In this document: positions 33,818-40,165 of the stretch, piece after piece
Numbering within the stretch: the first letter of the stretch is position 1
Layout: the number at the start of each line of letters is the position of its first letter
DNA from: a virus
Virus record (IMG/VR): IMGVR_UViG_3300049491_000269
Coordinates: 1-45,618 of that record
DNA: 45,618 nucleotides
Direction: 5' to 3' (one strand)
Made by a program: the position numbers and the translations under genes
The notes under the pieces: generated by a model
The model's database searches: none
What the model saw: the letters and a program-made list of their open reading frames with translations, nothing else
What the model was told of the DNA's origin: nothing

Positions 33818-34113
33818 AGGTATTCCTCCTTAAACGTTCCCTCATTAGTTGAATAGATTACCTTTCGGAACTTCTTACTCTTTAGAAGATCCATACAGGC
33901 CGGGCAAGGCTTAGCTAGAGCTATTCGACCGGCTCTAGTTAGTCTAATGTTTACCATTGTTGATCCGATTGTAGAATTTCTAGCCCGGCGAATTGCCATT
34001 TCCTCAGAATGATATTTACCATTATTATATCCCCAGGTAAATGGCGTTCCCCCCACAAAGATAGTAGAGCTATGACGCTGGACTCTATTAGACTTTGAAG
34101 CTATCTTCTTCAT
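33814..34113 (-). CDS. Cytidine/deoxycytidylate-deaminase-like protein
   Basis: The 99-residue frame is short for the family but carries the zinc motif: YHSEEMAIRRA with His35 and Glu37, then KPCPACMDLLKSKKFRKVIY with Cys70 and Cys73. These are the His/Glu and PCxxC signatures that hold zinc and activate water. It could deaminate deoxycytidine compounds or nucleic acid. ATG 34113 follows the upstream stop by 4 bases; a TTG at 34134 is a less likely start. It is adjacent to other nucleotide-handling genes. Confidence 0.65.
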   Translation of the reverse strand: MKKIASKSNRVQRHSSTIFVGGTPFTWGYNNGKYHSEEMAIRRARNSTIGSTMVNIRLTRAGRIALAKPCPACMDLLKSKKFRKVIYSTNEGTFKEEYL

Positions 34114-34117
34114 TAGA

Positions 34118-34621
34118 TTAAGATTGTACCTCAATTCTTCTCTCCCGATCCCAAACTAGAAATGCCCAACAGGCAATTTTAACTAAATCTTCTGGGTTCT
34201 TTCTTCTATTATATCTAATTGCTTTATAAACTATTTCACCTAAAGCGTGACCATTAGCTGCTAGATCATGTACGAAATCATAGAGTTGGCGACCGTTTAG
34301 ACCTTGAGAATGGTATCCTTTTTCTTGCGCTCGCTTGACTAAGATTTGATTTAGTTCTAAACCAAAAGCACTTAACGACTCTTCAAAACCTTGAGCCGGC
34401 TCATTGCCTTGTTGAATGTTGGCTGGTTTAAAAGATTTGGATTGCTTCGAGAGATTTTGTAAAGCGACCACACCCGCTTTACATGAATCAGCGAAATTCC
34501 TTTTTCTCTCGCCGTCATTTCGAGACTCCAACCATTCTTTACTCTGCCGGGTCTGCTTACTCCGTAAATCTTTTGTTGCTCCTCGTGATACCGGCCGACT
34601 CTTTCGACTAGATTTTGCCAT
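34118..34621 (-). CDS. MazG-like protein frame (overlaps the HTH gene)
   Basis: The last 70 residues (LYDFVHDLAANGHALGEIVY, KAIRYNRRKNPEDLVKIACW, AFLVWDRE) resemble MazG-like nucleotide pyrophosphohydrolases. The first 65 residues overlap the HTH gene in another frame and look spurious. The only in-frame starts are ATG 34621, a TTG and GTG 34471, none with a good ribosome-binding site, so the conserved part may be reached by -1 frameshifting from the HTH frame at 34426-34432. The product would be 180 aa. This is an inference; the family call is moderate. Confidence 0.5.
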   Translation of the reverse strand: MAKSSRKSRPVSRGATKDLRSKQTRQSKEWLESRNDGERKRNFADSCKAGVVALQNLSKQSKSFKPANIQQGNEPAQGFEESLSAFGLELNQILVKRAQEKGYHSQGLNGRQLYDFVHDLAANGHALGEIVYKAIRYNRRKNPEDLVKIACWAFLVWDRERRIEVQS

Positions 34622-34659
34622 GTTTCTTTCAATTCCTTTTGACAGAAGGGGCAGATCAT
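34372..34659 (-). CDS. HTH DNA-binding protein with CxxC start
   Basis: GGAG lies 5 bases before ATG 34659, just downstream of the tRNA. The 95-residue protein starts MICPFCQKELKETWQN and has a clear helix-turn-helix near residues 45-70 (WSLEMTAREKGISLIHVKRV followed by WSL). The last 20 residues (PTFNKAMSRLKVLKSR) match the usual short C-terminal tail of such phage HTH proteins. It is probably a transcriptional regulator. The region downstream of its slippery site is read in the MazG-like frame. Confidence 0.7.
   Translation of the reverse strand: MICPFCQKELKETWQNLVERVGRYHEEQQKIYGVSRPGRVKNGWSLEMTAREKGISLIHVKRVWSLYKISRSNPNLLNQPTFNKAMSRLKVLKSR
34426..34432 (-). promoter_or_regulatory. Candidate -1 frameshift site T TTA AAC
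   Basis: Read on the minus strand in the HTH frame the bases are CTT TTA AAC, an exact T TTA AAC heptamer of the X XXY YYZ type. A -1 slip here puts the ribosome in the MazG-like frame (CCA GCC AAC), which lacks a credible start. A short TGAGCCGGCTCA palindrome lies about 20 bases downstream, a weak stimulatory structure at best. Confidence 0.45.
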
Positions 34660-34671
34660 TAGTTCTCCAAT

Positions 34672-34756
34672 TGGTGCCAGCAAAGGGAGTCGAACCCTTA
34701 TGGCTTTCGCCGGCGGATTTTAAGTCCGCTATGTATACCAATTCCATCATGCTGGC
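34672..34756 (-). tRNA. tRNA-Leu (UAA anticodon), CCA encoded
   Basis: Acceptor arms GCCAGCA and TGCTGGC pair perfectly and are followed by A and an encoded CCA. The anticodon arm is GCGGA-CTTAAAA-TCCGC with anticodon TAA. A class II variable arm (CGGCGAAAGCC) and a T arm (AAGGG-TTCGACT-CCCTT) are present. It lies between the gene-poor 34764-34910 spacer and the HTH gene. UUA codons are used in this AT-rich genome, so it may help phage translation. Confidence 0.93.
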
Positions 34757-34763
34757 ATAGAGT

Positions 34764-34786
34764 GCCGGTTTTTAATTGGAACCGGC
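34764..34786. promoter_or_regulatory. Hairpin upstream of the tRNA
   Basis: GCCGGTT (34764-34770) and AACCGGC (34780-34786) form a perfect 7-bp inverted repeat, 8 bases from the tRNA 5' end, without a T-run on either side. It may be a processing signal for the tRNA transcript or a stalling hairpin. The rest of the 34787-34910 spacer holds no convincing gene. Confidence 0.35.
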
Positions 34787-34910
34787 AAACCAGTTTGGTT
34801 TTTAGTTAGTTGCTCACAGTAAATCTAGAGCTTCTATAACTGCCCCTCTCAACAACTTGCAGTTTCATGAGCTACGTTGCTCTAGACAATCACTAACCCT
34901 CCACCAAATT

Positions 34911-35306
34911 CTACGAATCTAGCGGACGATAATCTGCAACTTCATTCTTAAACTGACCGTTGTATTCACTACGCTTTACATAAACCTTAAGCTTCTTGCC
35001 CTGGCAAGTGGCATTAGAAACTTCAAGATTTGCCTTACCAGTCTTACCAATGTTTGCACCTAGCGCGTTTAGAAAATTGATAACGAAGCTAGGATACATC
35101 GGCATAAACTGAGTGTAGAGAGGAACACTCGGGGCATCTTCTCCAGCATCGTCCTTACCGTCCAATGCTGTAAGCGTTACCTTAACGCAAGATTCACCCT
35201 TCTTAGTAACATCGTCCTTTACATCCTTCACTTCGACAATGTACCAACCGGGAGCGAGTAGAGTACCACGAGCAACATCTTCTGCGGTAATGTCAAATAG
35301 AGCCAT
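34911..35306 (-). CDS. DUF669-like putative ssDNA-binding protein
   Basis: The 131-residue protein contains GWYIVEVKDVKDDVTKKGES followed by CVKVTLTALDG, a hydrophobic helix (FVINFLNALGANIGK) and KLKVYVKRSEYNGQFKNEVA followed by DYRPLDS. This resembles the OB-fold-like DUF669 proteins found beside phage recombinase genes. It is upstream of the Sak4-like ATPase on the same operon, fitting a recombination and replication module. It likely binds single-stranded DNA. Confidence 0.6.
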   Translation of the reverse strand: MALFDITAEDVARGTLLAPGWYIVEVKDVKDDVTKKGESCVKVTLTALDGKDDAGEDAPSVPLYTQFMPMYPSFVINFLNALGANIGKTGKANLEVSNATCQGKKLKVYVKRSEYNGQFKNEVADYRPLDS

Positions 35307-35323
35307 TGGTTTTTCCTTTTTCC

Positions 35324-35512
35324 TTATTCTATTCTTTCCAACAATTGGTTAACTACTTCAATTAAGTTTCTTAGTTTTAGTCTCACCTCCCCCACAGGTA
35401 ATTCTGCGGTATAGAATTTAAAATTGCATTTCTTGCATAACCGTTTTCTAATATGCTTTTTCGTTTCTAGGACTAGGGTCCCTAGGCCAGTCATACAATT
35501 AGGGCAGATCAT
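35324..35512 (-). CDS. Zinc-ribbon protein, 62 aa
   Basis: MICPNCMTGLGTLVLETKKH followed by IRKRLCKKCNFKFYTAE gives two CXXC pairs, similar to the N-terminal zinc ribbon of NrdR-like proteins (ETK, RRRxCxxCxxRFTTxE style). A helix follows (KLRNLIEVVNQLLERIE). It lacks the ATP-cone domain of NrdR. It is coupled to the next gene by ATGA. A small regulator is the likeliest role. Confidence 0.65.
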   Translation of the reverse strand: MICPNCMTGLGTLVLETKKHIRKRLCKKCNFKFYTAELPVGEVRLKLRNLIEVVNQLLERIE

Positions 35513-35673
35513 TCTTTATCAGAAATCGGAATAGGAGACAACTTCCTACAAGTAGTAAAACGAGTGCCATCATCTCTAACCACGTCAATTTTAATATCTC
35601 CCCTAATGATAGCAAAGATTCCATAGATCATTCCGGAAAAGAAACCGAGACAGACTAGGAAAGTATTAATCAT
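35509..35673 (-). CDS. Small single-TM protein, 54 aa
   Basis: A short frame coupled to its neighbours: its stop overlaps the zinc-ribbon start as ATGA and its start lies 8 bases inside the next gene. Residues 1-23 (MINTFLVCLGFFSGMIYGIF) form a membrane segment and the rest is polar (RGDIKIDVVRDDGTRF). It could be a membrane regulator of the host or a lysis protein. Confidence 0.5.
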   Translation of the reverse strand: MINTFLVCLGFFSGMIYGIFAIIRGDIKIDVVRDDGTRFTTCRKLSPIPISDKE

Positions 35674-35857
35674 TTTTCTTGTACCACTTATGTCGTGATC
35701 TGGTAGCTGTATTAAAAGCCTTCAAACAATCAGTTAGATAAGTTGCCAAGATAAAATCAGGAGTATCGCTTGCATTCTCTTGGCAAGTCTTATTAAGGAG
35801 ACTTCTGAGTCCTTCCTCAAATTCTCCAGACGGGATTAAAAGATTAACCAATTTCAA
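35666..35857 (-). CDS. Conserved small phage protein, 63 aa
   Basis: The sequence (MKLVNLLIPSGEFEEGLRSL, TPDFILATYLTDCLKAFNTA, RHKWYKK) has the pattern of a widespread short helical phage protein with a TPDFILA core; its role is not known to me. It overlaps the TM gene by 8 bases and the ATPase by 14 bases. The high conservation of this motif among phages suggests an interaction partner in the host. Confidence 0.6.
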   Translation of the reverse strand: MKLVNLLIPSGEFEEGLRSLLNKTCQENASDTPDFILATYLTDCLKAFNTATRSRHKWYKKND

Positions 35858-36623
35858 TTCCTTTCGCCTTGCAGGCTTCCTTAATCTTTTCGTAAAGTCC
35901 AGCCTCGCCGGGCTTCATAGTGAAATCAATTTCTCCGGGGATCGGAAGAATTGTCTTGGTTGAAATTCCTGCGGCTTCTCCATTCGTAGTCATCTTATAT
36001 TCAGCTTTACCGTCGAAACCTAGCTTCTTGTTGAACAGGTAAATCTCGTTGAAATATCCGGGAATCTCTGCACCAATAGTCTTGCCGCCGGTTAAGACTC
36101 TTTGCATAGTTACGTCTGAACCATCTAACTTTTTTGTATTTGTCTCAACTAGGTGGGCGGTCATGATGAAATTGGACTTGAAGTTATTTCCTCGAAACGC
36201 ATCTAATACGATTGAGAGAATTCTAGATTCTGCGTTAAAGTCTTGAACTTCTGTCATCTGAACTAAACCGACTTTAGTTTTCCCTCCAGCATTATTGCCG
36301 CGCATCGAAATTGAATAGTTAATTCCCATACGGGCTAGAGCGGTTAAACTTGAAAGGATATAAGTTCTAAATGGAGAATTACCAGCCTGAATCTGCTTTA
36401 CTTTATTCCAAAGCTTCTCAAAATCATCCGGCCCATATTGATCGAACTCATCATTTGGGTGATTTGGATACATTGCTGCAACTGAGTCGATACGCTTATC
36501 CAAATCAAAAGTATAAACCGGCCCCGGCCAAGATGCAGCGCCTATATCTTTACCGGAACCCGGTGGGCCGACAAAGAGGCCGAAGAACTTTCCACCAATT
36601 TTTACGTCATTAAGTTTGGGCAT
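35844..36623 (-). CDS. Sak4-like / AAA_24 recombination ATPase
   Basis: A RecA-like ATPase of 259 residues. The Walker A loop is GPPGSGKD (residues 19-26) followed by PGPVYTFDLDKRID, the usual start of phage AAA_24/Sak4 annealing ATPases. The second motif is TYILSSLTALAR. Compared with the family, the expected Ser/Thr after GK is Asp, and the expected Asp of motif B is Ser. Near the C-terminus are MTAHLVETN and ILPIPGEIDFTM. It works with the DUF669-like protein nearby. Confidence 0.7.
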   Translation of the reverse strand: MPKLNDVKIGGKFFGLFVGPPGSGKDIGAASWPGPVYTFDLDKRIDSVAAMYPNHPNDEFDQYGPDDFEKLWNKVKQIQAGNSPFRTYILSSLTALARMGINYSISMRGNNAGGKTKVGLVQMTEVQDFNAESRILSIVLDAFRGNNFKSNFIMTAHLVETNTKKLDGSDVTMQRVLTGGKTIGAEIPGYFNEIYLFNKKLGFDGKAEYKMTTNGEAAGISTKTILPIPGEIDFTMKPGEAGLYEKIKEACKAKGIEIG

Positions 36624-36637
36624 TCTTTTCTTTTTCC

Positions 36638-37069
36638 TTAAATTAATTCTGGAGGAAATTGATTAGTTCTCATCATCGTACTCAATCTAATTGCGCGTCC
36701 CTTCACTTGGTTTGCCCATTTAGATTGAAGCATTTGATTGGCCGCTACTTCGTAGCGTCCTGATCTAATTGAATCTAGAGTAAGTACGAATTTACTCAAA
36801 CCAGCTAGGCCGAGATTAAAAATCATATCCAGCATAACGTGTTGTCTGGCTTCACCTAAACTTTTCCACCAAGGAAATGCTTTATCTAATTTTATAATAC
36901 AGCCTTCGATATCCGATCTCAAAAGCTGCATTATGAAATCCTCGGAAAGACCAAGATCGGAAAGATTATGTCCTACTCCAATTGTGATCTTTCCGACCGT
37001 ATCCATATACGGGAAATTACGTTTCCCCTCGTGCAATATAAGTTGCTTTTCTAGCACCTGCATATTCAT
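36638..37069 (-). CDS. GH24 endolysin (T4-type lysozyme)
   Basis: Peptidoglycan muramidase for host lysis. The sequence LILHEGKRNFPYMDTVGKIT gives Glu14, Asp23 and Thr29, with the T4 lysozyme Glu-x8-Asp-x5-Thr spacing, followed by IGVGHNLSD. It is 143 residues with no signal sequence or anchor, so it needs a holin. ATG 37069 has AAAGG about 8 bases upstream; ATG or GTG codons just around it are alternatives. The gene overlaps the next one by about 50 bases and lies in the early arm, which is unusual for lysis. Confidence 0.85.
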   Translation of the reverse strand: MNMQVLEKQLILHEGKRNFPYMDTVGKITIGVGHNLSDLGLSEDFIMQLLRSDIEGCIIKLDKAFPWWKSLGEARQHVMLDMIFNLGLAGLSKFVLTLDSIRSGRYEVAANQMLQSKWANQVKGRAIRLSTMMRTNQFPPELI

Positions 37070-37253
37070 CAGATTCACCTTTCGGAAATTCTAGAGTCAT
37101 TTGGATAAAATTACGCTTGCCCCGCTTGAACTCCCGAATCCCATTCGCGTATTTAATGAAAACTCGCTTTAGCTTTGGGAAACACGAATGGCAAAATACT
37201 TCTCCCTCCGATAGCATTCGGATTTCGCATAAAGAACAAATCTTTTCTTCCAT
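37017..37253 (-). CDS. Zinc-binding protein, 78 aa
   Basis: ATG 37253 lies at AATAATGGAAG. MEEKICSLCEIRMLSEGEVF followed by CHSCF gives CSLC and CHSC, a zinc ribbon, with a basic middle (KLKRVFIKYANGIREFKRGK). It overlaps the lysozyme gene by 53 bases and the gene at 37153-37362 by 101 bases in another frame. Confidence 0.6.
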   Translation of the reverse strand: MEEKICSLCEIRMLSEGEVFCHSCFPKLKRVFIKYANGIREFKRGKRNFIQMTLEFPKGESDEYAGARKATYIARGET

Positions 37254-37362
37254 TATTCTTTCCTAGTATCAATACTGAATTTGAACTGCATTTGGTACAA
37301 TTTCCATGTTCGTCCATCAAAGATGTAGAGTCACAATCTACGCAAACGCAATAGCGATTCAT
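37153..37362 (-). CDS. Cys-rich zinc-binding protein, 69 aa
   Basis: MNRYCVCVDCDSTSLMDEHG followed by NCTKC forms a zinc site in the first 25 residues; the remaining 44 residues are atypical and lie in the frame-shifted overlap with the gene at 37017-37253. The start is coupled to the upstream gene as ATGA. The zinc part is convincing; the C-terminal extension may be of little importance. Confidence 0.5.
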   Translation of the reverse strand: MNRYCVCVDCDSTSLMDEHGNCTKCSSNSVLILGKNNGRKDLFFMRNPNAIGGRSILPFVFPKAKASFH

Positions 37363-37532
37363 TTTTGATCCTCTCTGATAACATTATCAAAGAATTCATC
37401 AATATCTACACCAGATTCGGACTTACTAGAGCCAGACATAAAGTCTTGAATCATATCTTCAAATTCTTGTTCCGTCTCATCTTCCTCTTGAACGATATAA
37501 TACTCTATGATAAGCTTGACTTTCTTTTTCAT
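37359..37532 (-). CDS. Acidic small protein, 57 aa
   Basis: A short frame with GGAG upstream of the ATG (spacing 8). It starts basic (MKKKVKLIIEYYIVQEEDET) and becomes strongly acidic (EQEFEDMIQDFMSG and later DIDEFFDNVIREDQK). The stop overlaps the next ATG as ATGA. The charge pattern suggests a protein-interaction partner. No family is recognised. Confidence 0.55.
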   Translation of the reverse strand: MKKKVKLIIEYYIVQEEDETEQEFEDMIQDFMSGSSKSESGVDIDEFFDNVIREDQK

Positions 37533-37542
37533 GTCTTTTCTC

Positions 37543-37854
37543 CTATCCAGAATGAACTATATACCAAACCCCACAAGGGCATCTGGCACTTGTTTCATAA
37601 TCCCCTGTATACATTACTTCAAATAATATTCCTTGACAATTTCCACAGATTAAACGTTGAAATGTTTCTGGAAATCTTGTTCCATCTAAATTCGTGTCTG
37701 AGTTTGTTTTGTCTATTCTTGGAACAAGATCAGCAATTGGATTAAAACATCCTTCAGTCTTTGATCCATTACATGAAGAACAAATATAAGTTGATTTATC
37801 CGAGCGTATACCAATTCCTGTTCCATTACACCAATTACAAATGGCTAAGGTCAT
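37543..37854 (-). CDS. Multi-zinc-ribbon protein, 103 aa
   Basis: Contains CNWCNGTG, ICSSCNGSKTEGC, ICGNCQG and CPCG. The first two repeats resemble DnaJ-type CxxCxGxG zinc knuckles and the last two a second zinc ribbon near the C-terminus. It is joined to the next gene with ATG/stop overlap. A protein-binding or RNA-binding regulator is likely. Confidence 0.6.
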   Translation of the reverse strand: MTLAICNWCNGTGIGIRSDKSTYICSSCNGSKTEGCFNPIADLVPRIDKTNSDTNLDGTRFPETFQRLICGNCQGILFEVMYTGDYETSARCPCGVWYIVHSG

Positions 37855-38138
37855 TATTTCACTATCCCCATTTCTATTAAAATCTCTTTCGCCTTCGCGA
37901 CTTCTGGATTCTCTCTATGACGAATGCAATTCTCGCATTTCGGCTTAACTACTTCTTTAGACTTAATCGAAAACGGTTTTTCACAACTCCAACAGAGGGA
38001 TTCCTTTCCAATAATCAACGGAGCAAGAATGTAATGTGAACAATTTAGTACACAACGAAAGACAAGATAAGATTTATCTTTCGTTGTGGCTAAATCGACT
38101 CGTTTATACTTGTGAATAGGATGGTCTCTCTTTTTCAT
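37854..38138 (-). CDS. Zinc-binding protein, 94 aa
   Basis: The central CWSCEKPFSIKSKEVVKPKC followed by ENC gives two CXXC pairs, and FRCVLNCSHYI provides two further cysteines. The N-terminus is basic (MKKRDHPIHKYKRVD) and the C-terminus is a charged helix (VAKAKEILIEMGIVK). It is encoded between the multi-zinc protein and the Cas4-like nuclease with overlapping ends. Confidence 0.55.
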   Translation of the reverse strand: MKKRDHPIHKYKRVDLATTKDKSYLVFRCVLNCSHYILAPLIIGKESLCWSCEKPFSIKSKEVVKPKCENCIRHRENPEVAKAKEILIEMGIVK

Positions 38139-38962
38139 CAGGTTCTCGAAAAAATATCATGCGGAGCGCCAACCTTAAATCTAGAAGTCTTCTTATATTC
38201 CCTTGCATCTGGTGTCGCTTCACAAATTTGACGATACGAGCAACGCCAACAAGAAGCTTCGCGCATAGGAAAATAATCTTTTTCAATGAAGTTGATTAAC
38301 TCTAGACCATGATAAATTACTGATTCCCGCCACTCTTCAAGATGAGCTTTCGTATAGTTCAGAACATGACGGTGGAATCTTTGTGCCGGTCCATAAGTTT
38401 TCTGAAAACCTACGTCGTTTTTAATTACGACGAAAGAATCAGTCGACCAGGCATAAGCTTTGAACTGATTACCGAGAATCGTAGGATAAGAATCATTTTT
38501 GTCACTCGTCTTGTGGTCAACTACGAATGGGGCTGGACTATTTCGGCTCTTTGCAATTAGGTCGATTATGCCTTCAATTACAATTTTATGCTGGTCATTC
38601 TCAAATAAGATCCGACTAAATGGCTGTTCCGCCGCTAGCGGCTCCCATCCGTCTTCATTGTAGTAGACGGCGTATTCCTGGTAATTTGAAATACAAGCTT
38701 CGACCATTTCGATATCATCGTAGATATCATTACGATAAGCTTCACGAGCGTACTCTGTTACAGCAATTACGATCTCATTAAAACTTTGGCCCGCGAGTAT
38801 CCCGTTGTAATGAATCTCCATTAGTTTGTGAAAAAGCGAGCCCCGGTCAAGTTTGTCCCTTTTCTCTTCGAGCGGTCTAAGTCTTTGAATATTTGAGAGA
38901 TTATATCTAGTTGGACATTCTTGATAAGTATTCAGGCCGGATGGTGAAATTGTTAGGATCAT
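38138..38962 (-). CDS. Cas4/RecB-like PD-(D/E)XK nuclease
   Basis: Exonuclease of the PDDEXK_1 type, 274 residues. It starts with TISPSGLNTYQECPTRY (Cys16), has RGSLFHKLMEIHY, the metal site EGIIDLI then VVDHKTSD (Glu/Asp...Asp-x-Lys), a QxxxY motif (NQFKAYAW) and ends with CWRCSYRQIC (Cys238, Cys241, Cys247). The four cysteines should bind an Fe-S cluster as in Cas4 and AddB. It is in an operon with the recombination ATPase and the helicase, so it may process DNA ends for replication or recombination. Confidence 0.8.
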   Translation of the reverse strand: MILTISPSGLNTYQECPTRYNLSNIQRLRPLEEKRDKLDRGSLFHKLMEIHYNGILAGQSFNEIVIAVTEYAREAYRNDIYDDIEMVEACISNYQEYAVYYNEDGWEPLAAEQPFSRILFENDQHKIVIEGIIDLIAKSRNSPAPFVVDHKTSDKNDSYPTILGNQFKAYAWSTDSFVVIKNDVGFQKTYGPAQRFHRHVLNYTKAHLEEWRESVIYHGLELINFIEKDYFPMREASCWRCSYRQICEATPDAREYKKTSRFKVGAPHDIFSRT

Positions 38963-39117
38963 TAGATTCTTTTTCCATCAAGTTTAATTTCGGTCCGTCT
39001 TACATCCCAAGTTTCTCTAATTATTTCCATCATATTTGCGTCATAATCGGATCGCTTAGTGATTGTCGGCTTTTGAAACTTAGACCAGTTATAGTTTCCC
39101 TTCGGCTTCTTCTCCAT
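38962..39117 (-). CDS. Hypothetical basic protein, 51 aa
   Basis: GGAG is 7 bases before ATG 39117, so this start is preferred over an in-frame one at 39156. The sequence (MEKKPKGNYNWSKFQKPTIT, IIRETWDVRRTEIKLDGKRI) is basic with aromatic residues. It is coupled to the nuclease at its 3' end and overlaps the preceding gene by 29 bases. Function unknown. Confidence 0.5.
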   Translation of the reverse strand: MEKKPKGNYNWSKFQKPTITKRSDYDANMMEIIRETWDVRRTEIKLDGKRI

Positions 39118-39304
39118 TTCTAAACTCCTTCTCAATTTCGGAAGAAATGTAATCACAACGGCGAATGATCTTTCTCAGTTGAAACAAGATTTGCTCGTCA
39201 GAGTCGGGGATTTTATTAGCCTCGAAGATCAGATCGAAGAAATCTAAAATATCTTTTGCATCGCCTTGAAGGCGTTTTACGATTCCGAATTTCTCAGCTT
39301 CCAT
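39089..39304 (-). CDS. Small helical protein, 71 aa
   Basis: Two predicted amphipathic helices (IVKRLQGDAKDILDFFDLIF and DSDEQILFQLRKIIRRCDYI) with a short linker. It shares ATG overlap with the zinc protein at 39304 and overlaps the next gene by 29 bases. The family is not recognised. Confidence 0.5.
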   Translation of the reverse strand: MEAEKFGIVKRLQGDAKDILDFFDLIFEANKIPDSDEQILFQLRKIIRRCDYISSEIEKEFRNGEEAEGKL

Positions 39305-39504
39305 TATGATCCTTCATAACCGGCCGCGATACAATTTGAACAATAGCCTTGCTCCGGTTGATCGGCGTCGGCTTCAATAGTAACTTTACCATGATCTGGA
39401 CAAAAATCTTCGGTACAGACTAGGCAAGTTGGAAACGCGGTATATTCTTGACTTCGCTTATTACAATCATCTATGTCGCAGATTGTTGCAAATTTGGTCA
39501 TCAT
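39304..39504 (-). CDS. Zinc-binding protein, 66 aa
   Basis: Contains ICDIDDCNKRSQEY, FPTCLVCTEDFCPDHGK and GYCSNCIAAGYEG, which together could form one or two zinc sites (treble-clef- or RING-like). The first ATG of MMTKF overlaps the upstream stop as ATGA; the second ATG is also possible. The function is unknown, but RING-like patterns suggest interaction with host proteins. Confidence 0.55.
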   Translation of the reverse strand: MMTKFATICDIDDCNKRSQEYTAFPTCLVCTEDFCPDHGKVTIEADADQPEQGYCSNCIAAGYEGS

Positions 39505-39776
39505 GGCTTCACAATCCTCAAATTCCTGTAAACTAAATAACTATTTCCAACTACTAAAACGATTCCTGTCGCCAGGGCAAGTTTCTTATTTTTCTTTTTA
39601 ATCTCTTTATAAAGGATAGGAGATGCAAGCATGAAAGCAGAGTTAACACTAATCCTAGTAGTACGATCTCGAATAATAGGATTTGCTTCAACCATTCGGC
39701 CGGAATTAATTCCATATTCGGTTACTCCTAATTCCAAAACTTTTGAAAGAATCAGGGCCGGGACTAGAGGATCCAT
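39501..39776 (-). CDS. DUF5658-like membrane protein, 91 aa
   Basis: Contains a conserved-looking MVEANPIIRD segment and two hydrophobic stretches (ISVNSAFMLASPILY near residues 42-58, LALATGIVLVVGNSYLVYRN near 66-85). The pattern resembles DUF5658-type small membrane proteins with an ANP loop. It might be an alternative holin or membrane-remodelling protein in the early arm. Confidence 0.45.
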   Translation of the reverse strand: MDPLVPALILSKVLELGVTEYGINSGRMVEANPIIRDRTTRISVNSAFMLASPILYKEIKKKNKKLALATGIVLVVGNSYLVYRNLRIVKP

Positions 39777-39940
39777 TAGGGAACCTCATGTTCCGAAATT
39801 TCAGAAGCTTCAATTTCCTCAGTATTAAAAAGCATTCTACTAATCTGAGCATCAGCTTCCTGTTTAAAATCTTGTGCTAATCCTTCATCATTTTCATCGT
39901 AATTCTTAATAGTAACTTTGTAAACTAGAACTTTTCTCAT
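39776..39940 (-). CDS. Small acidic protein, 54 aa
   Basis: A short frame coupled by TAATG to the membrane gene and by ATGA to the one upstream. It has a beta strand (RKVLVYKVTIKNYDENDE), then an acidic helix (LAQDFKQEADAQISRMLFNT, EEIEASEISEHEVP). Probably a small regulatory or inhibitory protein. The family is not recognised. Confidence 0.55.
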   Translation of the reverse strand: MRKVLVYKVTIKNYDENDEGLAQDFKQEADAQISRMLFNTEEIEASEISEHEVP

Positions 39941-40101
39941 TTCTCTTCCCTTTTCTTTCTTTTATCAATCAACTCTTGAATACAAGAATGCGTAGGTTCA
40001 CAGTAAATACAAATATCCTGCCCACACCAGGGGCAAGAATCTACAAGTTTCGAGTTATACGCGAATTGACGGCCACAACAATCGGCAATTTTAATAAGCA
40101 T
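39937..40101 (-). CDS. Zinc-ribbon protein, 54 aa
   Basis: MLIKIADCCGRQFAYNSKLV followed by DSCPWCGQDICIYC gives CPWC and CIYC plus additional cysteines, a zinc site, and the C-terminus is a basic helix (ELIDKRKKREEK). Its stop overlaps the next ATG as ATGA. Confidence 0.6.
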   Translation of the reverse strand: MLIKIADCCGRQFAYNSKLVDSCPWCGQDICIYCEPTHSCIQELIDKRKKREEK

Positions 40102-40165
40102 CTTTTTCTACTTTCATTCTAACCAAAATTTAGGTCGATCGTTTCGACCCAAATCTTTGTGAGAA

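Noticed and set aside
34622-34750. N-terminal extension of the MazG-like frame through the tRNA
   Set aside because: The bases are the tRNA-Leu and its downstream spacer, so the extra 43 residues are not coding.
34806-34868. 20-codon minus-strand frame in the spacer before the tRNA
   Set aside because: No ribosome-binding site, no motif, and the short length makes chance likely.
37365-37745. 126-residue plus-strand frame rich in Phe, Leu and Ile
   Set aside because: It is the reverse of the acidic small gene at 37359 and the multi-zinc gene at 37543. The hydrophobic look comes from reverse-reading Glu- and Lys-rich codons.
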